From contig NC_085851.1 in the NCBI RefSeq assembly GCF_020906515.1, forward strand, positions 806,001 through 870,000: a stretch of DNA of 64,000 bases. The letters run 5' to 3'. The position numbers and the translations under genes were made by a program. This DNA is from Vanrija pseudolonga (taxonomy: Eukaryota; Basidiomycota; Tremellomycetes; Trichosporonales; Trichosporonaceae). Shown piece by piece: positions 41,100 to 52,700 of the stretch (within the stretch, counting starts at the first letter, position 1; the number at the start of each line of letters is the position of its first letter). Below the pieces are notes generated by a model. It made no database searches. It had not been told where the DNA came from and saw only the letters and a program-made list of their open reading frames with translations.

Positions 41100-42395
41100 C
41101 GTGATGGGCGAAGGGAATGAAGGGGCAGTCGTGATATTGACAAGGTGGAGGAGACCTCAGACGTCATCGAGCGGCAACTGTCACAGTGTTTCAGGCTCTT
41201 GGCACTGCGGCGTCGCCACGGTCTGCCGCGCTTCTCGCCGACTTGATGGCCTTGCATCGATACGACGCGACAGGCACAAGTGAAGCCCCTCGGACAGGAC
41301 ATTCGGCCATGCCGGCGACAGCGCCATCGTGATCGAGCGAGCCCGCACCGCTCGTCAGCCAAGCCTCCCTCATCGGCACGCAGGGTGTCGTTCGCACGGT
41401 GACGGGACGCGCTGCTCGCGCGCTGGCTCGCTCGCTTCGGCTCCTCGGCAGACGTACGTTCCAACCCCTCCATCTCCCGTTCTTCTCCCCCTTCTCCGCG
41501 TTGAAGCATAGCGGCGCACGATGTCGTCAAGAAGGTAGGTAGGTGAGCGCTTCTGTCATTATCGCCATGGGGAGAGGAAGCTGGTGATGTTGCTTCCGCA
41601 AGCTTGCGGTTGGCTGCTCGGACGTGCTCCCACGTGGTGCATGCTTCGGGTTGGGCCACCTGTCGTACTCGCGAAGCAGTCAAGCAGTCCAGCGTACCAG
41701 CGACGAGCTTGGCGGGAACAGTGCTTTGGGCTTTGTGCGACCTGTAGCCTGTGGCCGGTGGCTGAGGGATTTGTCCGACTCGGAGACGCGCCAGGGACAG
41801 GATGACACCCGGAGCAACGCTGCTCCGACGACCAGGGGCCAGGCAAAACAAACCAAATCTAATCAGAAAAGGCTCATCGAAAAGTCGCGCAGGCAAACAA
41901 AACAACGGCGAAGTGCGACATGCTACCGAGCGATTTATGGCGGCGGGGAGAGGGCGAGTGACGACGACGACGACGAGCTAGCCACCGCGACCAGCTCGAG
42001 ACAATGAACCCAGCAGCGCAATACCCGTCGCGAAACATTGGGGCAGCATGCATGGTCCCCCCGATGTCGCTCGCCCCGCTCACAGCCCCTGGCCGCCCAC
42101 TGGCGACACTGCCGATGGCGCCAATGTCAACAAATTGCGCTGTGCGCACCCGCCCCGCCCCGCGCCAGAGCTCGCCATCAGCCCGGTGCTGTAGCCTGCA
42201 TGGCTGCACGCACGCCCGATCTGCATCAAAGGGCCTCTGCGTGTCATTGGATGCGGGTGCGACTTTTTTCTTCTTCTGCCCCGAGCGCTGAGACAACAAT
42301 GCACTTAAGCGGCGTCGTCGTCGCGGTGTAGTGTTGCTCCCCGTCTCGACACGACACAACTCCCCCCCCCACCGCCGCCCGCCCGCTCGCTCGCG
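41100..42395. promoter_or_regulatory. divergent upstream region between two F-box-like genes
   Basis: 1.3 kb separating head-to-head paralogues. No TATA box or gene recognised. A 271-codon minus-strand frame (41090-41905) lacks domain signal and is in another frame than the gene it touches. Confidence 0.45.
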
Positions 42396-43589
42396 ATGCT
42401 CGACGCCCTCGCCTACCCGCACATCTTTGACGCCGTCCTGTCCTACAGCGGGTGGGACGCGCTGCTGTCCCTCCGGCCCACCTGCACGAGCGTGTGCGCG
42501 CGCGTCGACGCCATCCTGGCACAGCACATCGCCTTCACCCCGGAGGGGTGCTACGCCGTCGCGACGCACGGCGTGAGCCCCGCCGCGCCGCTCCCGCCGC
42601 GGCCGGCCAAGATTCTCGCGGAGAAGCTGTACGAGCTCGAGCTCAAGCCCCGCCCCGGGCGGCCAGCGAAGCGCATCAAGGTAGGCGCGGAGCAGGTGCG
42701 CACGCTGCTCAAGATCCTAGCTGCGGGCCCGTCGGACGAGTGGGACGTCGTCGTGCACCCCGTCGAGGAGGAGGACGACGAGGACGGCTGCTTCCCGACG
42801 CAGCAGGGGAGCGCGCTGCGCCGCCTGCCTGTCGCCCGAGCGCGGCGCGGCGCCGACGGCGACGACAACGACCGGCGCGCGCGATACCTCGCCGCCATTG
42901 CGCACACGGCCACGCTCGACAGCCACATGCAAGGCCTGGCCATCTACCCCTCTGGCCGGATGGCGCTGGCCGCCGAGCTGCCCCGTGTGCAAACTGTCCG
43001 GTGCCACGGCGCAGCGGTGTACAACGCGATCCCGACCACGCTCGTGGTGTTCGCGCACGCCCAGCCCGGCTTCCAGAAGCCGCCCCGCCTGCGCGCCGGC
43101 GTGCCGGCCATCAAGGCTGGCGTCGGCCGAGTGGTGCTCAACGTCCGCGTACCCCCTGGCGGGGGCTCAGCGCGGGTCGACACGCTCGTGCTGCCCCCGA
43201 GTGTGGGCGAGGTCGTCGTGCTCGTCGGCGAGGGAGGCGAGCGGGTCGACAGCGCGGTCGACACGCCGCTCCGCCTCCTCGACCATCTCGTGCAGGGCCT
43301 CGTGCCCAAGCTCCTCAGCGTGCGCTACACGCTCGTCAGCGCCGAGGGGTGGGACGCGGCGTGGGTCCACGAGGCGTCAGCTGCGGGCTCGTCTGGCGCC
43401 ACCAAGAAGAGCAGCATGCCCCAGCGTGTGGCGGGCCTCATTCGTAACCAGGTCGACAACTACGGCGGCAGCAGAGGATGGACGCCCGAGATGATGGCCG
43501 CGGCTATCGCCAACGTCGAGTTCGTGCCCCTCGGCGCGTACCGCGCGCGTGTGGGCGAGGAGGCCTTTCGCCTCGAGACGGTCGCATAG
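42396..43589 (+). CDS. F-box-like family protein (paralogue 2)
   Basis: Intronless, 397 residues. It starts with DALAYPHIFDAVLSYSGWDA and LLSLRPTCTSVCARVDAILA, the same N-terminal block as its neighbours. It has an insertion of about 100 residues (positively charged RPAKRIKVG, then acidic VEEEDDEDG) absent from paralogue 1. RVVLNVRVPPGGG, RYTLVSAEGWDAAWVHE and VEFVPLGAYRARVGEEAF match the shared middle and C-terminal blocks. A last segment with MMAAAIANVEF resembles the equivalent helix in paralogue 3. No membrane or signal sequence. Its 3' end is only about 64 bp from that of paralogue 3. Confidence 0.72.
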   Translation: MLDALAYPHIFDAVLSYSGWDALLSLRPTCTSVCARVDAILAQHIAFTPEGCYAVATHGVSPAAPLPPRPAKILAEKLYELELKPRPGRPAKRIKVGAEQVRTLLKILAAGPSDEWDVVVHPVEEEDDEDGCFPTQQGSALRRLPVARARRGADGDDNDRRARYLAAIAHTATLDSHMQGLAIYPSGRMALAAELPRVQTVRCHGAAVYNAIPTTLVVFAHAQPGFQKPPRLRAGVPAIKAGVGRVVLNVRVPPGGGSARVDTLVLPPSVGEVVVLVGEGGERVDSAVDTPLRLLDHLVQGLVPKLLSVRYTLVSAEGWDAAWVHEASAAGSSGATKKSSMPQRVAGLIRNQVDNYGGSRGWTPEMMAAAIANVEFVPLGAYRARVGEEAFRLETVA

Positions 43590-43653
43590 GCGAGGCTGGG
43601 ACATTTAGACTGTATTGTTCATAGACATGTATGTGTGTACAGTTCGGCACCCG

Positions 43654-44751
43654 CTACGCAGCCTCCTCTCTCGTCTCGTACGCAAAGACGCTCGCGCCAA
43701 CCTCGGCACGGTACTGCTCGGAGCTCACAAACTCGAGGCTCGCTTGGGCCGAGCGAACCTGGGCAGGATTCCAACCCAGCGCGGCACCGCGTCTCGCCAC
43801 CGTGCCGAGCAGTCGTTCCTGCAGCGAGAGCTTCTCCCCGCCGTCATAGTCGTCCAGCGAGGCCGTGTGCAGCCACTCGGGGGACCACTTGTCGACATCG
43901 ACGAGCGTGTACCGCACGCCCCGCAGCAAGGCCCCCAGGGCACCGGCGACCAAGCTGTCGAGCAGGCTGGGGTTCGACGTGCCGGGAAACCCCTCGGGCG
44001 AGGTCGCCACGAGCGCCGGGAGCTGGTGCACGCTCGAGAAGGCGCCCCGGCGGCGCGGCGGCATCTGGAGGGGCGCGGCGCCGCGCGCGCGCCGGTGGAA
44101 CAGCACGACAACGCGGCGCAGGCTCGGCGGGTGGCTGAAGCTGTCCACGCTCGAAAACGCCACCCCGAGCTCCCAGAACGCGGCATACTTGACGTTGAGG
44201 ACGAGCTTCTCGACGCCCCGGTGCACGAAGGGCACGGGCGCGCGCATGCGGGGCCGCCAGAGCGCGTTGTCCGGCAGCGAGGGCGGATACTCGGGCATCT
44301 TGAACGCCGTGAAGGCTGCGAGCGTGCGCGCCACGAGCGGCGGGTACGCGCAGTCGCGTGCCCGCACGATCGGGACGGCGTGCAGTGCCGGCACGGCAAG
44401 CAGGTGGACGTATGCGACTGCCACGCCGCCGAACGGCTGCTCGGCGCAGGTGACGGCGCGGGTTGCTGCTAGGGCCGTGGTCGCGCGCAACACGACGGCA
44501 AGGGGAACGGGCTCGCTCATGTCCCCAAGTGGTTGGAGGAACGGGAGCCGCGCGCCGCTGGCTGTTGAGAGAGTCGTTGACAGGCGGACATGTCGCGCGA
44601 GGAAGGCGTCCACGCCGCACCGGAGGCTGGACGACACGGCGCGCAGGGACAGGAGGTCGTTGTGCTGTAGCGACGATACGATCGCGTCGAACGTGTGCGC
44701 GTGGGTCGCGGGGTCGAGGACTACGGCGGCGGCGGCGGCGGCGGTGGGCAT
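43654..44751 (-). CDS. F-box-like family protein (paralogue 3)
   Basis: Intronless, 365 residues. After an Ala-rich start it has HAHTFDAIVSSLQHNDLLSL and AVSSSLRCGVDAFLARHVRL, the same F-box-like N-terminal arrangement. The centre contains KLVLNVKYAAFWELG and RRVVVLFHR. The C-terminal blocks are RYTLVDVDKWSPEWLHT and LEFVSSEQYRAEVGASVF. Paralogue 3 shares with paralogue 2 the run of a basic linker, QERLLG/QRVAGL and a Trp-x-Pro segment (GWNPAQ against GWTPEM) before the final block. Sequence identity is modest, so the duplications are not recent. Confidence 0.72.
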   Translation of the reverse strand: MPTAAAAAAVVLDPATHAHTFDAIVSSLQHNDLLSLRAVSSSLRCGVDAFLARHVRLSTTLSTASGARLPFLQPLGDMSEPVPLAVVLRATTALAATRAVTCAEQPFGGVAVAYVHLLAVPALHAVPIVRARDCAYPPLVARTLAAFTAFKMPEYPPSLPDNALWRPRMRAPVPFVHRGVEKLVLNVKYAAFWELGVAFSSVDSFSHPPSLRRVVVLFHRRARGAAPLQMPPRRRGAFSSVHQLPALVATSPEGFPGTSNPSLLDSLVAGALGALLRGVRYTLVDVDKWSPEWLHTASLDDYDGGEKLSLQERLLGTVARRGAALGWNPAQVRSAQASLEFVSSEQYRAEVGASVFAYETREEAA

Positions 44752-45776
44752 GGGGTGGTGCTGCTGCGGGTAAATGGTCTGTGAAGTGCCATTGTCAGAG
44801 TCGTGTCAGTAGTAGTGTGCTGCCGCATCCCCGTCGCGGTGGCGGGTGTGCTGTGTGCGATCAGTGCGAAGTGGACAACAAGCGAACGCAACGGGTTGTG
44901 CGTGTGCGTTGCGCGTGTGCGTCGCGTCGATCACTGCGCGTGGGCGTGTGCGCGATGCGGTCGTAGCGGGCCTGGGAGGGACCGGAGATCCGGAGGAGAG
45001 GACGGAGATGGACCTCGTTCGGGCCGTCATGCGATTCTGAAGCTAGAAGCCGGCACGGCAACTGCTCGCTCAGGCAAGAAGGCAGGCTTGCTTGGCGCAG
45101 CTGCTCTGTTCGCCCACCCCAGTCAGCTCATGTTGTTGTCGTGACTGTGCTGCGTGCCGTGTCGTGCCGCCGCCGGCCTGCCGAGTCGGGCGACAAAATG
45201 GCAGAACGAGGGAAAGCACAACAACGAGGCGTCGCCGGCGTCGCGTCAGGGAGTGTCACTGCGGTCTCACTGGCCAGCAGCACCACTACCGGGGAATGGC
45301 GCCAGCGCACCAGCGTGCATTTGCCGCGTGCATTTGCCGCTCTAGCTTGGCGCGTGGGCGGGCATGGTACCAGCGCCAAAATACAATCTCCAGGGTCGTC
45401 GACTGCGCCAGGTTTACTACCAGCGCGCTTGATTTCTTTCTCCTCCTCCTCCTGGCCAGCTGCGTCGCCTTGCCCACTTAATCAATTGGTTCCAGCCGCT
45501 TGGTGACGCCACTGACGCCACACGCCACTCATGACTGGTTTGGTTGGCTGAGCGACGCTGGGCACAACAGGGCAAAGCCAGTCAGCGACAATTGCTGCAC
45601 AACATTGCTTGCGTGCGCCCCCTCGCCCAGCGCCTGTCAGTCCCCCCAAATACAGCGCTCCGTCGGGGGCGACTGTTCTTTCTTCTTCCTTCCCCCACCC
45701 CACCCTCTCTCTATCACTTCGAGCCTGGAGCTCTGACCATCGCACCGCTGGACGGTAACGCTCTCACATCTTCACG
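44752..45776. promoter_or_regulatory. divergent promoter region, paralogue 3 / GH71 gene
   Basis: 1.02 kb without a recognisable gene. The last 100 bases before the GH71 ATG are rich in C and T (TTCTTTCTTCTTCCTTCC), typical of strong fungal leaders. Confidence 0.45.
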
Positions 45777-47807
45777 ATGGCGCCGGTCGCCAACCTCCTT
45801 CTCCTCGCGCTTGCCGCCTCGCCGGCCGTAACAGCAGCGCCCGTTACCGAGTCGATCTTTACCCTCCCCCGCCGCGCGGTGGACGCAGTCCGCAGGTATT
45901 ATGGCGACCCGGCCGGCCTGACCAAGCCGCCCCCTCTCCCTTCCAAGCGTGCCGCACTGCCAGACGGATGGTCGTACGAGGGGTGCATCAACGAGTCGTG
46001 GGGCGTGCGTGTGCTCAACGGCTTTTCCTTCTCGTCGCAGGCCAACTCGCCACTGCTGTGTATCACCAACTGCGCAAAGCGCGGGTTCAAGCTTGCTGGC
46101 ACCGAGTTTGGCGACGAGTGCTACTGCGCCAACGAGTTGAGCGGTAACGGCGGTAATGTCGTCCCCGACAGCTATTGCAAGAAGCCTTGTGCTGGTGACG
46201 GCTCCGAGGTGTGCGGTGACGCGTGGTACCTCTCGTTCTACAGGTACAACGCCACCGACAACAACGTGTACTGCTCGACGGCGTCGGCCGGTCCGACGTC
46301 GGCGACGGCTACCACGACGACGGTGATCCCCACAACGACGACCACGGTGGACGCAACGACGACAACGGCGACCACCACCACCGAGACCACGACGACGGCC
46401 ACTACCACGACTACAACGGCGGCGACAACCACGACCGAGGCCACCACGACGACGACTCAGGCAGCTCCGACCACGACCACTCCAATCCCCACGACACCCA
46501 CGGATGTGCCACGGTCCACCTCGCCGCACTACGTGTGGGCACACCACATGGTCGGCCTGACGTACAGCTACACTGCGTCCGACTGGTCGGCGGACGTGTC
46601 AACCGCCAAGTCGTACGGCGTTGACGGCTTCGCGCTCAACATGGGCAGCGACTACTGGGGCCCGGCGCAGGTCGACTCGGCGTACGCTGCTGCCGAGGCG
46701 CAGGGCGGCTTCAAGCTCTTCCTCTCGTTCGACATGACCTCGATGTCGTGTGGCTCGACCGCCGACGCCACGACGCTGGTCAACCTCGTCAAGGCGCACG
46801 CTTCGAGCCCGGCCCAGGCGCTGGTCAACGGCAAGGTCCTCGTCTCAACGTTTGCCGGCTCAAGCTGCACCTTTGGCTCTGGTTCCCTCAATGGCTGGCA
46901 GGTGAGTACAGCTGACGGGACGTGGTGACCAAGCTGACACTCCCAGACACAATTCGTGGACGTGCTCAAGGCCCAGGGCATCAACATCTTCTTCGTCCCC
47001 AGTATCTTCTCCGACCCGTCGTCCTTCTCCTCGTACTCGTGGATGGACGGAGAGCTCAACTGGAACTCGGCGTGGCCCATGGGCAACTACGACATCGGCA
47101 CGGCGTCGACCGATGCGACCTACCTCGCCGGCCTTGGCTCCAAGTCGTACATGACCGCCATCTCGCCCTTCTTCTTTACCCACTTCGGTCCCAACACCTA
47201 CAACAAGAACTGGCTTTACCGCTCGGACGACTGGCTGTACTGCACACGCTGGGAGGAGGTCATCGCGCTGCGCGGCACGTCGACCATGACTGAGATTCTC
47301 ACTTGGAACGACTTTGGCGAGTCGAGCTACATCGGCCCGATCAAGGGCGACTTGCCGGTCACCTCCAACACCTGGGTCGACGGGTTCGACCACACGGGCC
47401 TCGCACAGCTCACAGCGTACTACGCTACAGCTTACAAGACGGGTGCCTACCCCGCCATCGCCAAGGACTCGATCACGCTGTGGTCGCGCCCCCACCCGGC
47501 TGCGGCAACGGCATCCAACGACCCCGTGGGTAGACCGACCAACGCGGCATGGACAACCGACAACCTCTGGGCGGTCGTCCTCACTACGGCCCCGGCGACA
47601 GTCACCCTCACGTCAGGTGCCACCTCGCAAACCTTCGAGGTCGGCGCCGGGCTCTCAAAGCTCAAGTTGGCTAGCGCTCCCGGCGGCATCGGCGGCAGTG
47701 TCTCCCGAAACGGCAACACGGTCGTCGAGTACTCTTCGGGCTCGGCATTCCAGTACACCGAGAATCCAGTGACGTACAACTACAATTACTTTGTGGGCTC
47801 TGCGTGA
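45777..47807 (+). CDS. GH71 alpha-1,3-glucanase with N-terminal WSC domain
   Basis: Two exons (45777-46901, 46947-47807), 661 residues, one 45-nt intron in phase 0. It has a signal peptide (residues 1-20), then a WSC domain at about 62-140 with its Cys pattern (YEGCINESWG, CITNCAKRG, CYCANEL, CKKPCAGDGSEVCGD). A Thr-rich linker of about 75 residues follows, encoded by an ACC/ACG trinucleotide repeat. The GH71 catalytic domain starts near 243 with YVWAHHMVGLTYSY and includes GFALNMGSDYW, FLSFDMTSMSCG, TEILTWNDFGESSYIGP and a C-terminal beta-domain. GH71 enzymes hydrolyse alpha-1,3-glucan (mutan) of fungal walls. The WSC domain probably binds wall carbohydrate. Role: own-wall remodelling or degradation of other fungi. 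Confidence 0.93.
46290..46500 (+). repeat. ACC/ACG trinucleotide repeat encoding the Thr-rich linker
   Basis: An imperfect trinucleotide repeat of about 200 bp in the GH71 gene, in frame, encoding mostly Thr with Ala and Glu interruptions. It is likely O-glycosylated and length-variable. Confidence 0.8.
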
Positions 47808-48278
47808 GCGAGCAGCAAGTGGGTAGCAGCGAGCTGGGCTTGGCTCGGGGGTAGTAGGGATCTTGGTATCTTGTTATAGAGTGTGCTAGCAGCTGGTGCT
47901 TGCCGTGTACATAGGTGTATGCTATGCGACTGTGCGTTGGGTTCCCGTTGCCGCGGGTGCATTGTTCGTGTCTCGAGCTTGATACGAAGTTCCACCATGC
48001 ACTGGAGCGTGCATGACGGCATGCTGTGGTCTGGGTGGTCTGGGCGTGGGGGGTGGTGTCTCATTGATCCCATCGGGTGGGGTCAATGGCCGAGTAGTGT
48101 GGTTCCTGGCGATTCTGTCGTTGCCGCCGCTGCCGCCGCCGCCACCACCAGCCAGCCAAAGGGCCCGACTACGTCTGCGCGCGCCCAGACGGCATCTAGA
48201 CGCCGCCTGCTTCGTCATTCACGTTTCTTTCTTTCCTTCTTTCTCTTCGTCTCTCTTTCTCTTCATCCATCAACGATA
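47808..48278. other. 471 bp between GH71 and DUF962 genes
   Basis: 3' UTR of the glucanase and promoter of the next gene. A GCCGCC/GCTGCC run lies at about 48120-48145, and a CT-rich leader (CTTTCTTTCCTTCTTTCTC) directly precedes the ATG. No gene seen. Confidence 0.45.
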
Positions 48279-49234
48279 ATGGCAGCGACGAAAGCAGCAG
48301 CAGTAGCGGCGCCCGCGGCCGACTCAAAGCCCTCGGCGAGCGAGCACCTCGAGAACGAGGTAAGCATAGCGCGGCGCGCCGCAGCATCCATCACGTCGCG
48401 TCGCTAACCCACCCCCCAGCTCGCATTCTACGCCTCGTACCACTCGAACCCGATCAACGTGGGCATCCACTTTGTCTTCATCCCCCAGATCTGGTGGTGA
48501 GTGGTGTGGGGGGAAAGGCGTGCGCACTGTGCTCACCCCGCGCCCAGGTCATGGCTCATCATCGCTGGCCACCTCCGCCTGCCGGGCACGACGTATGTCG
48601 ACCTCGCCCCCGGCCTGTCGTACCAGCCGTCGCTGGGCATGCTCTTCGCGGTCGTGTTCCAGCTGTACTACTTCTTCCTGAGCGACTTTGTCGGAGTGAG
48701 TAGCGAAGCAAGCAAAGGGCTGGGGTGGAGGCCGATGGCGTGGCGCCGGGCACTCAATTGCCGGCCAAGAAGCCTCTGCTCGAGGTGCCCCCACCCCCAC
48801 CCCCCAGCCAGTGCCCCCGCACCGCACCCTAGCTGACCGTCGCGCCGTACCCCATCCCCCAGATCACCTACCTGCCCGTCATGCTCGCCGAGTACCTGAC
48901 GTCGGCGTACCTCGTCGCGCACCCGCCCTCGTGGCTGCCCTTCCTGCACGCGTTCGGGCCCGCGCCGTCGGCGCTCGCGTTCGGCCTGTTCGTCTTCTTC
49001 AACGGCTGGTTCTGGCAGTTTGTCGGCCACTTTGCGTTCGAGGGCCGCGCACCGGCCGTGTTCGACAACCTCACCCAGGCGCTCGTCACCGCCCCCTTCT
49101 TCGTCCACATCGAGACCCTCTTCGGCCTCTTCCACTGGAACCCCGAGCTTCACAAGCGCATCACCAACCTCGCCTCGAAGCGCATCGTGGCCATGAACCG
49201 CGCCAAGCGGGAGAAGGCCAAGAAGGCCCAGTAG
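48279..49234 (+). CDS. Mpo1-like (DUF962) membrane protein
   Basis: Four exons (48279-48359, 48420-48496, 48548-48695, 48863-49234), 225 residues; the third intron is 167 nt. The DUF962 signature is present: AFYASYHSNPINVGIHFVFI at the start and WQFVGHFAFEGRAPAVFDN with LTQALVTAPFFVHIE near the end. About four hydrophobic segments and a basic KR-rich C-terminus (KREKAKKAQ, possible ER retrieval) fit an ER location. Yeast Mpo1 (YGL010w) is an Fe(II)-dependent dioxygenase that alpha-oxidises 2-hydroxy fatty acids from phytosphingosine. The conserved His residues in YHSNP, NVGIH, and VGHFAFE are the expected metal ligands. Confidence 0.9.
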
Positions 49235-49785
49235 GCGTATAGTGACTAAACGACATCTATCTCCTTCCATCTTTACATTAGTATTTCTGTAGATCAGCGC
49301 ATGAACTTGTAGCAGCGAGACGGGACACGGAAACGAGCAAGCCACATGGAACGAAATTAACATGACAGTGTATCAGAGACTAATGACCGGCGCTGGGCTG
49401 CAGCCTACACACGCACGCAGGCGAGCTTTGGCTTGGCTTGGCTTCATGTCGTCACCGCCCTGCAGGACGGGCAATGCAAAAGGTACATGGTACACTACGG
49501 AACAATGGGCGCTTGGTGCGCATGCTTGAAATGGTGTTGTATTGTGTGCTTTCATGGTTCGTCTGTTGTATTCTCGAGTGCTTGTTGATTGATTCGAACG
49601 CTTCGTGGTCGCTTATTGGCGATGAGGGTGGCCCCAGCGGCGGCCCCGTGGCGGAGCAGGCGTGAAGTGCGGGGTCGTCGTCGAGTCGTGGTCGTCTGGC
49701 GTCTGTGAGTGTACTGCCGAAGCGAGTCGCCTTTCGCCACGCCAGCCGCCCACGCGCCGCGCCAGTCGCCATTCGCACCCCCCAC
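49235..49785. other. 551 bp between convergent genes
   Basis: Joint 3' region of the DUF962 and PNUTS-like genes. No gene or repeat seen. Confidence 0.45.
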
Positions 49786-52700
49786 TCAGTGCAGGAACGT
49801 GCACGAGTTGCCCGCCTTGCAGAAGCCGTCCTGGTAATACTTACAAGGCCGCTTACGGTAGTTGAGCCCGCCGGCGCCGGCGCCGCCGCGGTTCCCGCCG
49901 TAACCGCCACGGCCGAAGCCGCTCGTGCGGTTCTCGCCGTAGTTGCTGTTGTTCGCGTAGTTACTACCGCTCGCGCCGCCATAGTTGTTGCCGGCACCGG
50001 CGTTGTAGCCGCTGCCAGCGCCGTTGTTGTTCCAGCGGTTTGCGGTCGGCGCCGCCGCGGCAGGCTGTTGCTGCTGCCAGCTGCGTTGATCGTGCGACGA
50101 CGAGCCGGCGCCGTAGCCCTGGTGCGCGCCGTACTGGTCGTAGCCATACGACGAAGAGGACGCCGCTGGCTGGGCGACCTGAGAGATCACGCCGCCTAAG
50201 TTGCGGAGGAGGTCCTGTACGTTGCTGACCGGTGCGGCAGGAGCTGGGGCAGGGGGAGCCGGAGTATATAGCGTCTTGTCGAGCACACGAGAGACGGTGC
50301 TGTCGCCGTCCTTCACAAGGCGAACACTGGCCTCGTCGGGAGTCGGTGGTGTGGCACCAGCCGGGTACGACACTGCCATAATTGGGCGTTCGCGCTCGTC
50401 TTGGGCGTCGACTTCAAGGGTGGCGACTGGGCCGCGAAGCTGGTCAGGGGCGAGGTAGGGCGAGGGCTCGTTCCACTCGACAACTTCCTCGAGAGCGTCG
50501 TGAATGTGCATCGCGCGGCCCTCTTGCTTGTCGAGGTCGTGGGCTGACATGCCATGTAATTCGCCCTCCTCTTGCCATGGCGCCGGCTCGAGCTCATGAG
50601 GCTCCTGCGTGAACGGACGGATGGCTTCAAGTGGGCGGTCAGGGGGAGGGGATGCGACCAGGTCGACCCAACGGACGAGGTGGCCCTTCTTGTTGGGCTT
50701 GGGCTTGTTCGGGTCGACGCGAGGGGCAGCTGGTTGGGCTGCAGGATTGGGCCTGCTGTCCATGCGTAGGGGCGGAGACTCTTCCTTCTTTCCCAGCATC
50801 TTCATCGTGGAAGCCAGAAGGCTGCCGCCCGACGCACCACCGACAGGCGCAACAGGTTGAACAGGAGTCCTCTTGAAGTCGGGAAGCGGCTTGGGCTTGG
50901 GCTTGGTAGCCGTCATACTCGACGACGCGGAAGAGCCGCCGACAAAGAACGACATGTCGGTGTTTGATGAGGCGGGCTTGGCTCCTGACCTAGCAGCAGG
51001 CTTGGCTGCGGGCTTCGTGGACGAAGAAGAGGCTCCGGCCGGCTTGACAGTCGGCTTGACATCCTCGGCCTTGCGCTTCTTCTTGACCGGCTCATCGGAT
51101 CCGGACGAGTCTGAATCACTCAGAATCTCTCGGTTTTTGGGCAAGAGGGTGTCCGCGCAATACTTCTTGTACTTTTCAACCTCGACTTGAATTTGAGAGG
51201 CGTTTGGAAGCTTGGCTTCTTTGCACTTCTCGCCGATCCATACAGCCAGTTTTCCGATCTTGAGGTCGAGGATGTAGTTGACCGGCATGTCGGTCCTCTG
51301 GAGGATGCGGAACAGAGGTATGATGGCGGGCTCCCACTCTTGAGGATTCTTGAGCATCTGCTTCATCCAAATTTGAATAACCTCGGTATATCTCTTGTCG
51401 TCCGCCATAAGACGAAGATAAGATCCCGATGCCTCATCGAGCTTTTTCAGGATATCTGCGAGCTGAGTCGCGTTGGGGACGAACTCGGGCTTTAATTTGC
51501 CTCCATCTGTCCCGGGCTTGGATCTCAGATATCTGAATAGCTGGAAGGGTTTGTTTTGATGGAGTTGCTCTTTGCGAACAGCCTTGAGAACCTCAACGTG
51601 CGCCGCGCTCAGGCGAGAGGCAGGTGGAGTGCTCGACCGCGCCGCTCGTGCAGGCTTGTCTACCGGCAATGGCTCGTCGTCCATCCTGGACGAGTCAGGC
51701 CGGCGGGCCGCGGCGGCGGCACCCTTGGCCATGTCGTATCCGACGGGAACGATCCACGTGTCCTTGAAGGGAGGGAGGGGAGAATGCATGATGCGTCTGC
51801 GAGCGACAGCGGGGCGCTGGCGCTTCGTGCCGGTTTGGGGGATGGCAGTAGGGACCAGCTGTTGAGGAGGTCGAATTACTGGAGGAGTGGGTCTCCGGAG
51901 GTGAGCGGGAGGTGCCTTGAAGGAAGGTTGCGCTGAAGTCTGGGCAGAAGGCCCCTGGGTGGTGAAGGGTTGCTGGACGGGGGTCGGGAGAACTGTGGCA
52001 GGGATCTGGCTTGCCATAGACGTCGGGGGCGGGAGGAGGTGCGAAGAAGGGGCCGAGAGTGGCTGCAGCTGCTGTGCCTGCTGGATCAAGCCAGGGGCGA
52101 TGAAGCTCTGAACAGGTCTCGCGGGAGGTGTTGGCTGGGCGTATGCGTGTACTGATGGACCGGGGTGCTGCTGAATATTCATAGGCCTAACCTGGTTCAT
52201 GTTGACATACGCGGGGTAGACCTGCTGTTGCTGTTGTTGAAGCAGGCCAGCAGTGCCAAAGGTCGACAAGTCTGTGACGGGTGTCAGCAAAGTGCCACAT
52301 TGATGACGAGAGGAGGCAGGGGTAATGCGAACGGAGGCAAATTCAAACTTCATGGTCTCGGCCTGCAAGGTACAGCCGAGGCACACGAAATCGCGATGTA
52401 GGTCACGTGATGCGACGAAAAAAAAGGCGTGCGTCTGGCCTGGTAGGCGCGCAAAATTCGGCCAGCATGTGTCCTTGTGCCTTGTTCATTTTTAGGCCCA
52501 CGCAGTTCGGATTGGGCGACGGAATTTGATCCCGCTTCATCGTCTGCGTGGGTGCTGGCCGCACTGGTCGTAGGCTGTTGAACAACCACGCCTGTGGTGG
52601 TGGCGCCAGACAAGTGGTGGCTTGCCCACCTTCCACAGCCACCACAGCCTTTCATGGCCGATGGGCCAGAGCCATTCAATCAACAGGTAAAGCGGCAAGG

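Noticed and set aside
40164-44751. possibility that the three F-box-like genes are fragments of one repeated mobile element
   Set aside because: Each has a complete frame with its own start and stop, they differ strongly in sequence, orientation alternates, and no terminal repeats or target duplications are seen.
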